Assembly (NCBI GenBank): GCA_018268875.1
Contig: JAFDVT010000472.1
Coordinates: forward strand, 1 to 8,160
DNA: 8,160 nucleotides
Source: Acidobacteriota bacterium
Lineage (GTDB): Bacteria > Acidobacteriota > Terriglobia > Bryobacterales > Bryobacteraceae
Direction of reading: 5' to 3'
Made by a program: the position numbers and the translations under genes. This document shows, piece after piece, positions 1-5,997 of the stretch (its first letter is position 1; every line of letters begins with the position of its first letter). A model generated the notes under the pieces. The model was not told the DNA's origin. It made no database searches and saw nothing but the letters and a program-made list of their open reading frames with translations.

Positions 1-2120
1 AGGCTCATGGCCGGCGCGTCCGATTTGGCGTGGTTGATGAGCACAAACCGCACCTTGGAATCCTGCATGCGGATGCCGGTGATCTGCAGTTGCTTACGCC
101 AACTGGCTGCCGCCGGAACCTCGCCCGCCACCGTCGGCGGAGCGGTGCTCACCGTGTCGCTCGCGGCCGATGCGCGCTGGGCCGGGAGAATCCAATAGTT
201 CACCACGCCAAGCGCCGTAATCGGGATCAACGAGGCGACGGCCAGCGTAACCAGCCAGCTTGGCGGACGCGAAACAGTGGCGTTGCGGGAATGCAGCAAC
301 GGCGACGGGATCGGGCTGCTCGCAGCAACGGACCTGGGCGGAATATAGGCATCGGCAATCGTAAACACCGGCGGGATGTTCAGGTCACGCGGGGCGGGTT
401 TTGTCCCGACCGGGCTCAAGCCGTACCAGGGCAGAGTGACCTGCTTTGCCATGGGCGGAACCGACGCTTCGACGATCGGCGTCAGGATCGCTTCGTCCGC
501 ATTGCTGGCTTCGTTTGAAGCGTCGAAACGCGTGAGCGCCTTGGACACGAGCACGATTTCCGTGGACCGCACCGGCAGGTCGACGACAGGCTCGATCACG
601 ACAGGTTCGAGCACGACAGGTTCGACCTCGACGTCTTCGATCTCGACCGGCTCGACTTCGACAGGCGCAGCGGCTTGCCGTGGCACCGGAACTTGGAACC
701 GCATCGTCTTGCTGAACCTGTCTTCGGGTTCTTCTTCGACGACCGTTTCTTCGACGACAATTTCCTCGACCGGGGCGGCTTCCACCACCACCGGCGGCGG
801 CGGCGGGGGCGCGAAGGCCTGCGGCTGCTGCGGCGGCGGGATCACCGGAATCGCCAGGTGATACATGGTCGGAACTTCCGGACCCATCATCAGAGACGGT
901 TCCGGTGTCTCGACAGGCTCGGGCATTGCCGCCTCGGCTTCGAGACGCTGCTGCTCCACTTCCCACTGCTGGATCGCTTCCAGAACTTGCGGATCGAACG
1001 GCAGCGAATCGGGTTGCGTCCACGCCGGAAGGATCGGGTCCTCCGTCGCCCACGGCCAGAAGCGCAGAACAGCGGTCCTGGATTGGTTGGCGATGGTCCG
1101 GGGAACCGGGCGGAAACGGCGGTACAGCAGCGGACCCATTTGGGCCGCCGAAGCGTCCAGGGCGCGAACGGTGCGCTGATGCGCCTCATAGGTCGCGACC
1201 TTGGCCAGCAAATTGATGTCTTCGGCAATGCCGGCGGTACGCTGCACAGCGGCGAGCGGCGTCGCCGGAACCTCCTGGGCCAGATACTGGACGTCGGCGT
1301 CACCGGCTCGCGCGGCCTGCGGCTGCAGCTTTGCAACCGGCGAAAAAACGACAGCGTGCGGAACCCGGCCGGCAAACGTCGCAAAGGCGGCCCACAGGTC
1401 TTCCTCGCGGGTCGCTGCGGCTTCGCGTTCCAAAACCTCAAGCAACGCCGGATCGGACTCCAGTTCGAGACCAGAAGAACGTGCGAAGCCAGCCGGCTCA
1501 GCCAGGTGCGCCTCTTCTTCCTGATAGGCGATGGCATCGAAGGCCAACGCGTTGGCGCCGTTCAAAAAGGCTGCCGGGGCCGGACGGAACGCGCGATGCT
1601 GTGGAAAAACCGCCGTCTGCTGCGGGGCCGACACGGGACGGGGTCCGCGCAACGGTTCGGGTTCGACGCCGGAGGTCACCGGCAGGCCCGCAATCTGCGC
1701 GTCTTCGGAAAATACCGGTTCCAGCAGGGCGGCTACCAGCGGCGGAGGCGCCTGCTGCTTGCCGGACGACTGGGCGGCCAAGCTGATGACGGATAGCGCC
1801 GCAAGGCCGGCGGGGACGGGGTCTATTTCCGGTTCCTGGTGCACGGCCACGGGAACCGGCGCGGGAGCGACAGCGGGTTCGGGATTGGGTAGCAGGAAGC
1901 TCGGAATCGGGAGTGGCGGCGGCAGCGGTGGCGGCAGAACAATCCCGGTTTTCCCTGTGATGACCTGCGGAATCGACACCACCGACGAACTGGCCGTATG
2001 CGAGGCAGCACTGGTTGCGCCCATAGTGACCAGAGCGGCGGCTTCCGGGTAACAATCCGGACAATCCCGCTCCACCGGTTCACATTCGCGGCCACACTCC
2101 GGGCAGATCCAGTGCAACAT
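1..2120 (-). CDS. Zinc-ribbon, single-pass membrane protein with very long Pro/Val/Glu-rich linker (3' end outside window)
   Basis: The minus strand is open without a stop from an ATG at 2120-2118 to the left edge: 706 codons plus two bases, C-terminus missing. The N-terminus is a zinc ribbon (CPEC at residues 6-9, C13, CPDC at 20-23). Residues about 50-620 are low-complexity and rich in Pro, Ala, Val and Glu, with a six-proline run at 438-443, acidic Val/Glu stretches after it, and five pentapeptide repeats at 488-512. A hydrophobic helix (about 622-645, starting WLVTLAVASLIP) follows. The last visible part (about 672-706) contains LQITGIRMQDSKVRFVLINH, resembling the start of a beta-rich domain after the membrane helix. 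Zinc ribbon plus one TM plus a C-terminal domain is, from memory, common in acidobacterial proteins of unknown function. The predicted topology is a cytoplasmic ribbon and an outside C-terminus. No strong ribosome binding site precedes the ATG, but the Cys pairs directly after it support this start. It is divergent from the gene at 2377. Function unknown. Confidence 0.85.
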   Translation of the reverse strand, partial: MLHWICPECGRECEPVERDCPDCYPEAAALVTMGATSAASHTASSSVVSIPQVITGKTGIVLPPPLPPPLPIPSFLLPNPEPAVAPAPVPVAVHQEPEIDPVPAGLAALSVISLAAQSSGKQQAPPPLVAALLEPVFSEDAQIAGLPVTSGVEPEPLRGPRPVSAPQQTAVFPQHRAFRPAPAAFLNGANALAFDAIAYQEEEAHLAEPAGFARSSGLELESDPALLEVLEREAAATREEDLWAAFATFAGRVPHAVVFSPVAKLQPQAARAGDADVQYLAQEVPATPLAAVQRTAGIAEDINLLAKVATYEAHQRTVRALDASAAQMGPLLYRRFRPVPRTIANQSRTAVLRFWPWATEDPILPAWTQPDSLPFDPQVLEAIQQWEVEQQRLEAEAAMPEPVETPEPSLMMGPEVPTMYHLAIPVIPPPQQPQAFAPPPPPPVVVEAAPVEEIVVEETVVEEEPEDRFSKTMRFQVPVPRQAAAPVEVEPVEIEDVEVEPVVLEPVVIEPVVDLPVRSTEIVLVSKALTRFDASNEASNADEAILTPIVEASVPPMAKQVTLPWYGLSPVGTKPAPRDLNIPPVFTIADAYIPPRSVAASSPIPSPLLHSRNATVSRPPSWLVTLAVASLIPITALGVVNYWILPAQRASAASDTVSTAPPTVAGEVPAAASWRKQLQITGIRMQDSKVRFVLINHAKSDAPAMS
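585..659 (-). repeat. Five imperfect 15-bp tandem units coding pentapeptide repeats
   Basis: Five consecutive 15-bp units (585-599, 600-614, 615-629, 630-644, 645-659), consensus GACAGGTTCGAGCAC on the plus strand, lie in frame inside the zinc-ribbon gene. Read on the coding strand they give EVEPV, EIEDV, EVEPV, VLEPV and VIEPV (residues 488-512). Differences between units are a few substitutions each and keep the frame. This looks like expansion of a coding minisatellite in an acidic linker, not a regulatory array. Confidence 0.85.
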
Positions 2121-2376
2121 GCCTATACTCTACAGGCTGCGGTTCATTTCTAGTCCTAGTGGTTTGTACGAAATCTCCTAAGAGTCCACCTTAGGCCTCA
2201 GATGCCGCCTGGGACCAGTCACATCCGAGTGCGGGTACCAATGCCAGGCCTCCCACCGCATCCGGAACCGGGCGATTCCCACGTTCGGAGTTGGTTGAGG
2301 GCCCCAGACACCTGAGTTCGCCTTAGAATTTTCGAATTTTCCTAAGGGGTTCCATGAGCTCCACCATAATGGGCAT
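2121..2376. other. Divergent intergenic region
   Basis: These 256 bases separate the divergent starts of the zinc-ribbon gene and the nucleotidyltransferase gene, so they should hold promoters for both. I found no tRNA-like T-arm, no convincing small gene and no riboswitch I recognise. Small open frames crossing it have no family resemblance. Base composition is mixed, with an AT-rich island at 2324-2341. CATAAT at 2365-2370 and TAGAAT at 2324-2329 each match five of six bases of a sigma-70 -10 box, but neither has a good -35 box at 16-18 bp, so no promoter is assigned. Confidence 0.6.
2321..2347. promoter_or_regulatory. Tandem GAATTTTC octamer bounded by an inverted repeat; possible operator or promoter element
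   Basis: Two perfect adjacent copies of GAATTTTC (2326-2333 and 2334-2341) are bracketed by CCTTAG (2321-2326) and CTAAGG (2342-2347), which are reverse complements. The AT-rich core stands out in GC-rich DNA and lies 30 bp before the ATG at 2377 and about 200 bp upstream of the divergent start at 2120. This could be a binding site for a regulator of the rightward unit, or a promoter core. The structure is seen directly; the role is inference. Confidence 0.35.
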
Positions 2377-2991
2377 ATGGAGATCGTGCACGGGTCGCTG
2401 GCCCCTTCCGCCGCGTGTGTAGGCCTGCTTCCTGGCGCGTTCAACCCGCCGACTGTCGCCCATCTTGCTTTGCTTCGCGCTGCCCGCCAGGTGACGGACG
2501 CGGTGGTGCTCGTCGTTCCCCGAACCTACCCCCACAAGACGTTCGAAGGTGCGCCGCTTGCCGAGCGGTTGGAGATGCTGCGGCGTCTCGATCCGGAACT
2601 GCCCTACGCCGTCGCGCTCGCCGACCAGGGACTGCTGATCGACATCGCCCGCGAGTTCCGGCGCGACATTCTGCGCGAGGCGGACGTCCACTTTGTTTGC
2701 GGTCGCGATGCGGCGGAACGGATCACGGCTTGGGATTACGGCTCGCCCGGCGAGATCGAACGCCAGTTGCGGGAGTACAAACTGCTGGTGGCGGCGAGGC
2801 AGGGCGAATATTCGCCGCCCGAGGAACTGCGGCACGGCATCGCGCCGTTGCCGGTGGAAACGGCCGAGTACGACGAGGTGTCATCGACGATGGTTCGCCA
2901 AATGCTAGCCAACGGGCATGACGCGGCGCTATGGCAACCGTTTGTGCCTCAAAGCATTCGGGAACTGGTGCAATCCATCTATGGCCGCTAG
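2377..2991 (+). CDS. NadD-like nucleotidyltransferase (cytidylyltransferase-like superfamily)
   Basis: This 204-residue cytoplasmic protein has the hallmarks of the HIGH-type nucleotidyltransferase fold. GAFNPPTVAH at residues 20-29 fits GxFxPxxxxH, which binds the nucleotide triphosphate; a middle segment FVCGRDAAERITAWDYG resembles the GxDxxxxxxxW region of NadD; VSSTMVR at 168-174 matches the ISSTxIR motif. The length fits NadD, which makes nicotinate adenine dinucleotide from nicotinate mononucleotide and ATP. However, canonical NadD has GGTFDPxHxGH, and the PGAFNPPT version here belongs to divergent relatives, so the substrate is uncertain and I give no symbol. The start could be ATG 2377 or GTG 2386; neither has a clear Shine-Dalgarno sequence. 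The last 11 bases overlap the VWA gene, suggesting translational coupling. The usual nadD neighbours (obg, proA, rsfS) are absent. Confidence 0.82.
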   Translation: MEIVHGSLAPSAACVGLLPGAFNPPTVAHLALLRAARQVTDAVVLVVPRTYPHKTFEGAPLAERLEMLRRLDPELPYAVALADQGLLIDIAREFRRDILREADVHFVCGRDAAERITAWDYGSPGEIERQLREYKLLVAARQGEYSPPEELRHGIAPLPVETAEYDEVSSTMVRQMLANGHDAALWQPFVPQSIRELVQSIYGR

Positions 2992-3970
2992 GTTCCTGGC
3001 GATGTTGGCGGTCCTTCACAGTGCCTTCGCACAGGAGACATTCCGCGCCGGTACCGGCCTGGTGATGACGCCCGTGCGGGTGACCGATCGCGCGGGCAAA
3101 ACGGTCGACGGACTGAAGCAAAAGGACTTTGAGGTCTACGATCAGGGCGCGATGCGCAGTTTTGCATTGGAAGAAGAGTTCGCGCCGGTGGCATTGGTGG
3201 TGGCCGTGCAATCCAACAACGGCGCGGGCCCCGCGCTGGCGAAACTGCAGAAAATCGGCAGCATGATCCAGCCTTTGCTGGCGGGCGAGAGAGGCGTCGC
3301 CGCGGTGCTGACGTTTAGCGACAAAGTGACGCTGCGTCAAGAATTTACGGGGGATACGGCGAAGATTGCGGCGGCGTTCCGGGACATCGAACCCGACGGA
3401 TCGCGTTCCGCGATGCACGACGCGGTGCTGGAAGGCGTGCGCCTGCTCGAGGAACGCCGGGAAAAGGGCCGTCTTCTGGGCCGGCGCGTGCTGATCGTTA
3501 TCGGCGAATCGCAGGACCGTTCGAGCAGCCATTCGCTCCAGGAGGCGATCACGGCGGCGCAGGCGGCAAACGTCGCGATTTATCCGGTTTCCTACTCGGT
3601 GTACTGGACGGCGTTCACGTCGCGAGGCAGGGAGGAGTTCAAGGGTTCGGGCCGTCCCGTCTACACCGGCGACGGTGGCGCCAAAGGACCTGGCTTGCTT
3701 GCGGTTTTTACAGAAATGGCGCGAGTGGGCGCCAAGAACGGGCACGAAGCGCTGGCCAAGTACACGGGCGGCCTGAAGACGTCGTTCGTCAAGCTGAGCG
3801 GGCTAGAGGACGTGGTCCAAAAAGTGAGCGAGGATCTGCACTCGCAGTACCTGCTGTCGTTCGCGGCGCTGCCTTCCGACGGACAAAAACAATACCGCGA
3901 AATTCAGGTTCGCGTGCGGGGTTGCGGGGACTGCACGGTACGCCACCGGCCGGGGTATTTTACGGAATAA
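2981..3970 (+). CDS. Secreted VWA-domain protein of the acidobacterial VWFA-related type
   Basis: From the ATG at 2981 the product is 329 residues. An in-frame ATG at 2918 would bury the signal sequence behind 21 polar residues, so 2981 is preferred. Residues 1-17 are a signal peptide ending AFA before Gln18. A short beta domain follows (about 27-66, with VTDRAGKTVDGLKQKDFEVYD), then a VWA domain (about 67-260) and a C-terminal region ending in HRPGYFTE; this order is typical of the TIGR03436 family found widely in Acidobacteriota. The MIDAS metal site is degenerate: where DxSxS should be, residues 77-81 are QSNNG, and the late TDG-like position is GES (175-177); Asp147 of the middle motif is kept. 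Metal-dependent ligand binding is therefore doubtful. The gene begins inside the end of the nucleotidyltransferase gene and is followed by a hairpin at 3980. Function unknown; probably periplasmic or outer surface. Confidence 0.88.
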   Translation: MAARFLAMLAVLHSAFAQETFRAGTGLVMTPVRVTDRAGKTVDGLKQKDFEVYDQGAMRSFALEEEFAPVALVVAVQSNNGAGPALAKLQKIGSMIQPLLAGERGVAAVLTFSDKVTLRQEFTGDTAKIAAAFRDIEPDGSRSAMHDAVLEGVRLLEERREKGRLLGRRVLIVIGESQDRSSSHSLQEAITAAQAANVAIYPVSYSVYWTAFTSRGREEFKGSGRPVYTGDGGAKGPGLLAVFTEMARVGAKNGHEALAKYTGGLKTSFVKLSGLEDVVQKVSEDLHSQYLLSFAALPSDGQKQYREIQVRVRGCGDCTVRHRPGYFTE

Positions 3971-3973
3971 TAC

Positions 3974-4010
3974 GCAGAAAAGCCCGGAAGGGGATCACCC
4001 TTCCAGGCTT
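3974..4010 (-). terminator. Rho-independent terminator of rpsT, between convergent genes
   Basis: The arms 3980-3992 and 3998-4010 form a 13-bp stem with one C-A mismatch and a 5-nt loop (GATCA). On the minus strand the stem runs into TTTTCT, the usual U-tract, so it best serves rpsT, whose stop codon lies 27 nt before the stem. On the plus strand the stem is followed by GAAAAG without a T-run. It may still slow transcription from the VWA gene, whose stop lies 9 nt upstream. Confidence 0.8.
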
Positions 4011-4036
4011 GAAAAGCTGTTGCCAGAAGACCGGCT

Positions 4037-4306
4037 TTAAGCGGCCTGCAGGACTTTCAACCGCTTGGTAACGCGGCTCTTATAGCGCGATGCGGTGTTC
4101 TTCTTGATGATGCCCCACTTGGCGGCGCGATCAATCAACGAATAAGTGGACGGGATCTGCGCTTCCGCGCCCTTGACGTCCTTCTTGTCCATGAGACGGC
4201 GCAGCGCACGGATCGTGTGCCGCAACCGGGTTTTGCGCATCTGATTTACTTCGGTGCGGCGCTCGGTGGTGCGCACACGCTTCAACGAGGATACTGTATT
4301 TGCCAT
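4037..4306 (-). CDS. rpsT: 30S ribosomal protein S20
   Basis: The 89-residue product is very basic and shows the S20 pattern: MAN at the start, an N-terminal helix rich in Arg/Lys (SSLKRVRTTERR, then RKTRLRHTIRALRRLM) and the conserved C-terminal half with AAKWGIIKKNTASRYKSRVTKRL. Length matches the family (E. coli S20 is 87 residues). S20 binds 16S rRNA early in 30S assembly. The start ATG at 4306-4304 is preceded by a modest AGGCAG on the minus strand. The gene lies 45 nt downstream of cdsA in the same direction and ends just before a hairpin terminator. The 45-nt gap may contain its own promoter, but no clear -35/-10 pair is visible. In E. coli S20 represses its own translation; nothing in this short leader shows that here. 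Confidence 0.95.
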   Translation of the reverse strand: MANTVSSLKRVRTTERRTEVNQMRKTRLRHTIRALRRLMDKKDVKGAEAQIPSTYSLIDRAAKWGIIKKNTASRYKSRVTKRLKVLQAA

Positions 4307-4351
4307 CTAACTGCCTGTTTGACTCAGCTATCAGGATAACCGAGTTGGGGG

Positions 4352-5122
4352 TTAAGCCGCAAGCCAGCTCTTGATGAGATAGACGGCCGGCATCGCGAAA
4401 AGACTGGAATCCACCCGGTCCAGCCAGCCACCGTGGCCGGGCAGGAGGTTGCTGCTGTCCTTCATGCCGGCGCCGCGCTTCAAGGCGGACTCGCACAGGT
4501 CGCCCAATTGGCCGAAGACGTTGGCCCCGGCGCCGATGAGAACGATCTTCCAGGCGGGAACCGCGGGCAGCAACCGGGGCATCAGGAACGCGGCCAACAG
4601 CATCGATGCGAGGACAGACGCGATCGCGCCTTCCCAACTCTTTGCCGGGCTCACGCGCGGGGCCAGTTTGTTGCGTCCAAAGGTACGTCCGATGTAAAAC
4701 GCCGCAGTGTCGCCAATCCAGTTCAACGCGCAGGCGAAGAACAGCCACCACGGGTCGGCGGCGCGCAAGTCGATGCCGGTTCGCCAGGAACCGTAGACGT
4801 ACAGGATGCCCAAGGCTCCCACGGCGCCTCGCGGCAGCGCCTGGGACAGATCCGGAGATCGCAACGCCAGCGCCATGAACACCAGGCTGCTGACCACCAG
4901 CCAGATTTGCGGAGCGGGCAGGTTCAGTACGGCGAGGCCGAGGAGGTAGCCGATCCATTGCGGCTGCAGTTCGATGCCGTGGTTGCGGGCGATGGACAGG
5001 AATTCGTAGTAACAGAGCGATGCGATGATCGACAGGCCAATGGCGAACTGCCAGAACTCCGCAAAGAGTACGAAATAAGAAATCGTTGGTATGAGGACCG
5101 CGGCGGTAGCAATCCGCTTCAT
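4352..5122 (-). CDS. cdsA: Phosphatidate cytidylyltransferase (CDP-diacylglycerol synthase)
   Basis: The 256-residue integral membrane protein converts phosphatidic acid and CTP to CDP-diacylglycerol, the branch point of bacterial phospholipid synthesis. It has about seven hydrophobic segments, beginning directly after MKRIATAAVLIP. The CDS signature is at residues 212-238: SALKRG, a KD pair and PGHGGWLDRVD; Trp replaces the usual aliphatic residue after HGG. Upstream, WIGDTAAFYIGRTFG and RVSPAKSWEG are also conserved in the family. The frame is open further upstream to 5329, but that part overlaps uppS and has no CdsA-like sequence. The ATG at 5122-5120 overlaps the uppS stop (ATGA) and has GGAAG ten bases upstream, so I chose it. 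It is co-transcribed and probably translationally coupled with uppS. In many bacteria dxr and rseP follow cdsA; here rpsT does. Confidence 0.95.
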   Translation of the reverse strand: MKRIATAAVLIPTISYFVLFAEFWQFAIGLSIIASLCYYEFLSIARNHGIELQPQWIGYLLGLAVLNLPAPQIWLVVSSLVFMALALRSPDLSQALPRGAVGALGILYVYGSWRTGIDLRAADPWWLFFACALNWIGDTAAFYIGRTFGRNKLAPRVSPAKSWEGAIASVLASMLLAAFLMPRLLPAVPAWKIVLIGAGANVFGQLGDLCESALKRGAGMKDSSNLLPGHGGWLDRVDSSLFAMPAVYLIKSWLAA

Positions 5123-5967
5123 CGAATCAGGGCTTCCGCGACAGGAGAAGAAGAGGAGGAAGAGGTGGCCGCCGGCGAGGCCGCCGCTGGAATGCTTTCG
5201 TCGGTGCTGAGGCCGCCAAAACGGCGCTCGCGCCGTTGAAAGTCCATGATCGCGGAGAGCAGGTCTTTGCGGCGAAAATCCGGCCACAGCGTGTCGGTGA
5301 CGTACAGTTCGGCGTAGGCGATCTGCCACAGCAGAAAGTTGCTGACCCGCATCTCTCCGGAGGTGCGAATGAGCAGGTCGGGATCGGAAATGTTCGCGGT
5401 GTACAGGTGGTTGGAGATCGACTCTTCGGTCACCTCCACCGCTTCGCCGCGCCGCGCCTGGTCGACCAATGCGCGAACCGCGTCCACAATTTCCGCACGA
5501 CCGCCGTAGTTGATCGCAAGGTTCAAGCGCAGGCCGGTGTTGCCGGCCGTGGCGTCGGTGGTTTCCTGCAAATCCCGGCGGATGCTGGCGGGCAGTTCTT
5601 CAATGCGGCCGATCGCCTGGAAGCGGACGTTGTTCCGCATCAGGTCCGCGAGCTCTTTTTTGAGATAGAAGCGTAAGAGGCGCCACAAGGTCTCGACCTC
5701 GGCGCGCGGGCGCTTCCAGTTTTCCACCGAAAACGCGTACAGCGTCAACGCCTCCAGACCCAGGCGAGCGCAGGTTTCCACGCAGATCCGGACCGGTTCC
5801 ACGCCGGCGCGATGGCCGGCGACGCGAGGCATGCTGCGTTTCCGGGCCCAGCGTCCATTGCCGTCCATGATCACCGCGATATGCTTGGGCAACCGCCCGG
5901 CATCGAGGCTTGTCGCAAGCACCCAATCCGGACTACCGGGTTCCAGAATCTCCAAGAGGGATTTCAT
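5119..5967 (-). CDS. uppS: Undecaprenyl diphosphate synthase (cis-prenyltransferase)
   Basis: The 282-residue cytosolic enzyme adds isopentenyl diphosphate units in cis to farnesyl diphosphate, making the C55 lipid carrier for peptidoglycan and other wall polymers. HIAVIMDGNGRWA (29-41) carries the catalytic Asp35 and the phosphate-binding segment; FSVENWKRP (79-87) and LNLAINYGGRAEI are conserved; RTSGEMRVSNFLLWQ (201-215) holds the Arg and Ser residues that bind isopentenyl diphosphate, and Glu220 in AYAEL is the probable magnesium ligand. The family core ends near residue 253 (RRERRFGGL). The last 29 residues are an unusual Ala/Ser-rich tail with six serines in a row. The ATG at 5967 gives a short N-terminal extension compared with E. 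coli and has no strong ribosome binding site. The gene lies 30 nt after the hybrid kinase gene and overlaps cdsA by 4 nt. Confidence 0.96.
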   Translation of the reverse strand: MKSLLEILEPGSPDWVLATSLDAGRLPKHIAVIMDGNGRWARKRSMPRVAGHRAGVEPVRICVETCARLGLEALTLYAFSVENWKRPRAEVETLWRLLRFYLKKELADLMRNNVRFQAIGRIEELPASIRRDLQETTDATAGNTGLRLNLAINYGGRAEIVDAVRALVDQARRGEAVEVTEESISNHLYTANISDPDLLIRTSGEMRVSNFLLWQIAYAELYVTDTLWPDFRRKDLLSAIMDFQRRERRFGGLSTDESIPAAASPAATSSSSSSPVAEALIR

Positions 5968-5997
5968 CGCGCACGAGTGGACAACTTCTTTATGATA

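Noticed and set aside
675..1796. 373-codon open frame on the plus strand
   Set aside because: It is an Arg/Gly-rich shadow of the zinc-ribbon gene, which has a better start, cysteine motif and membrane helix.
2200..2320. Possible structured RNA or tRNA in the intergenic region
   Set aside because: Only a weak 5-bp TGCGG/CCGCA stem was found, with no T-arm consensus or acceptor pairing on either strand.
2178..2444. Small minus-strand open frame across the divergent intergenic region
   Set aside because: It overlaps the start of the nucleotidyltransferase gene, has no ribosome binding site I can see and no family resemblance.
2723..3745. 340-codon open frame on the minus strand
   Set aside because: It is antisense to both the nucleotidyltransferase and VWA genes, is His/Arg-rich and has no recognisable domain.
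4329..4338. TATCAGGATA palindrome-like site before rpsT
   Set aside because: Four-base arms are too short to stand out from chance.
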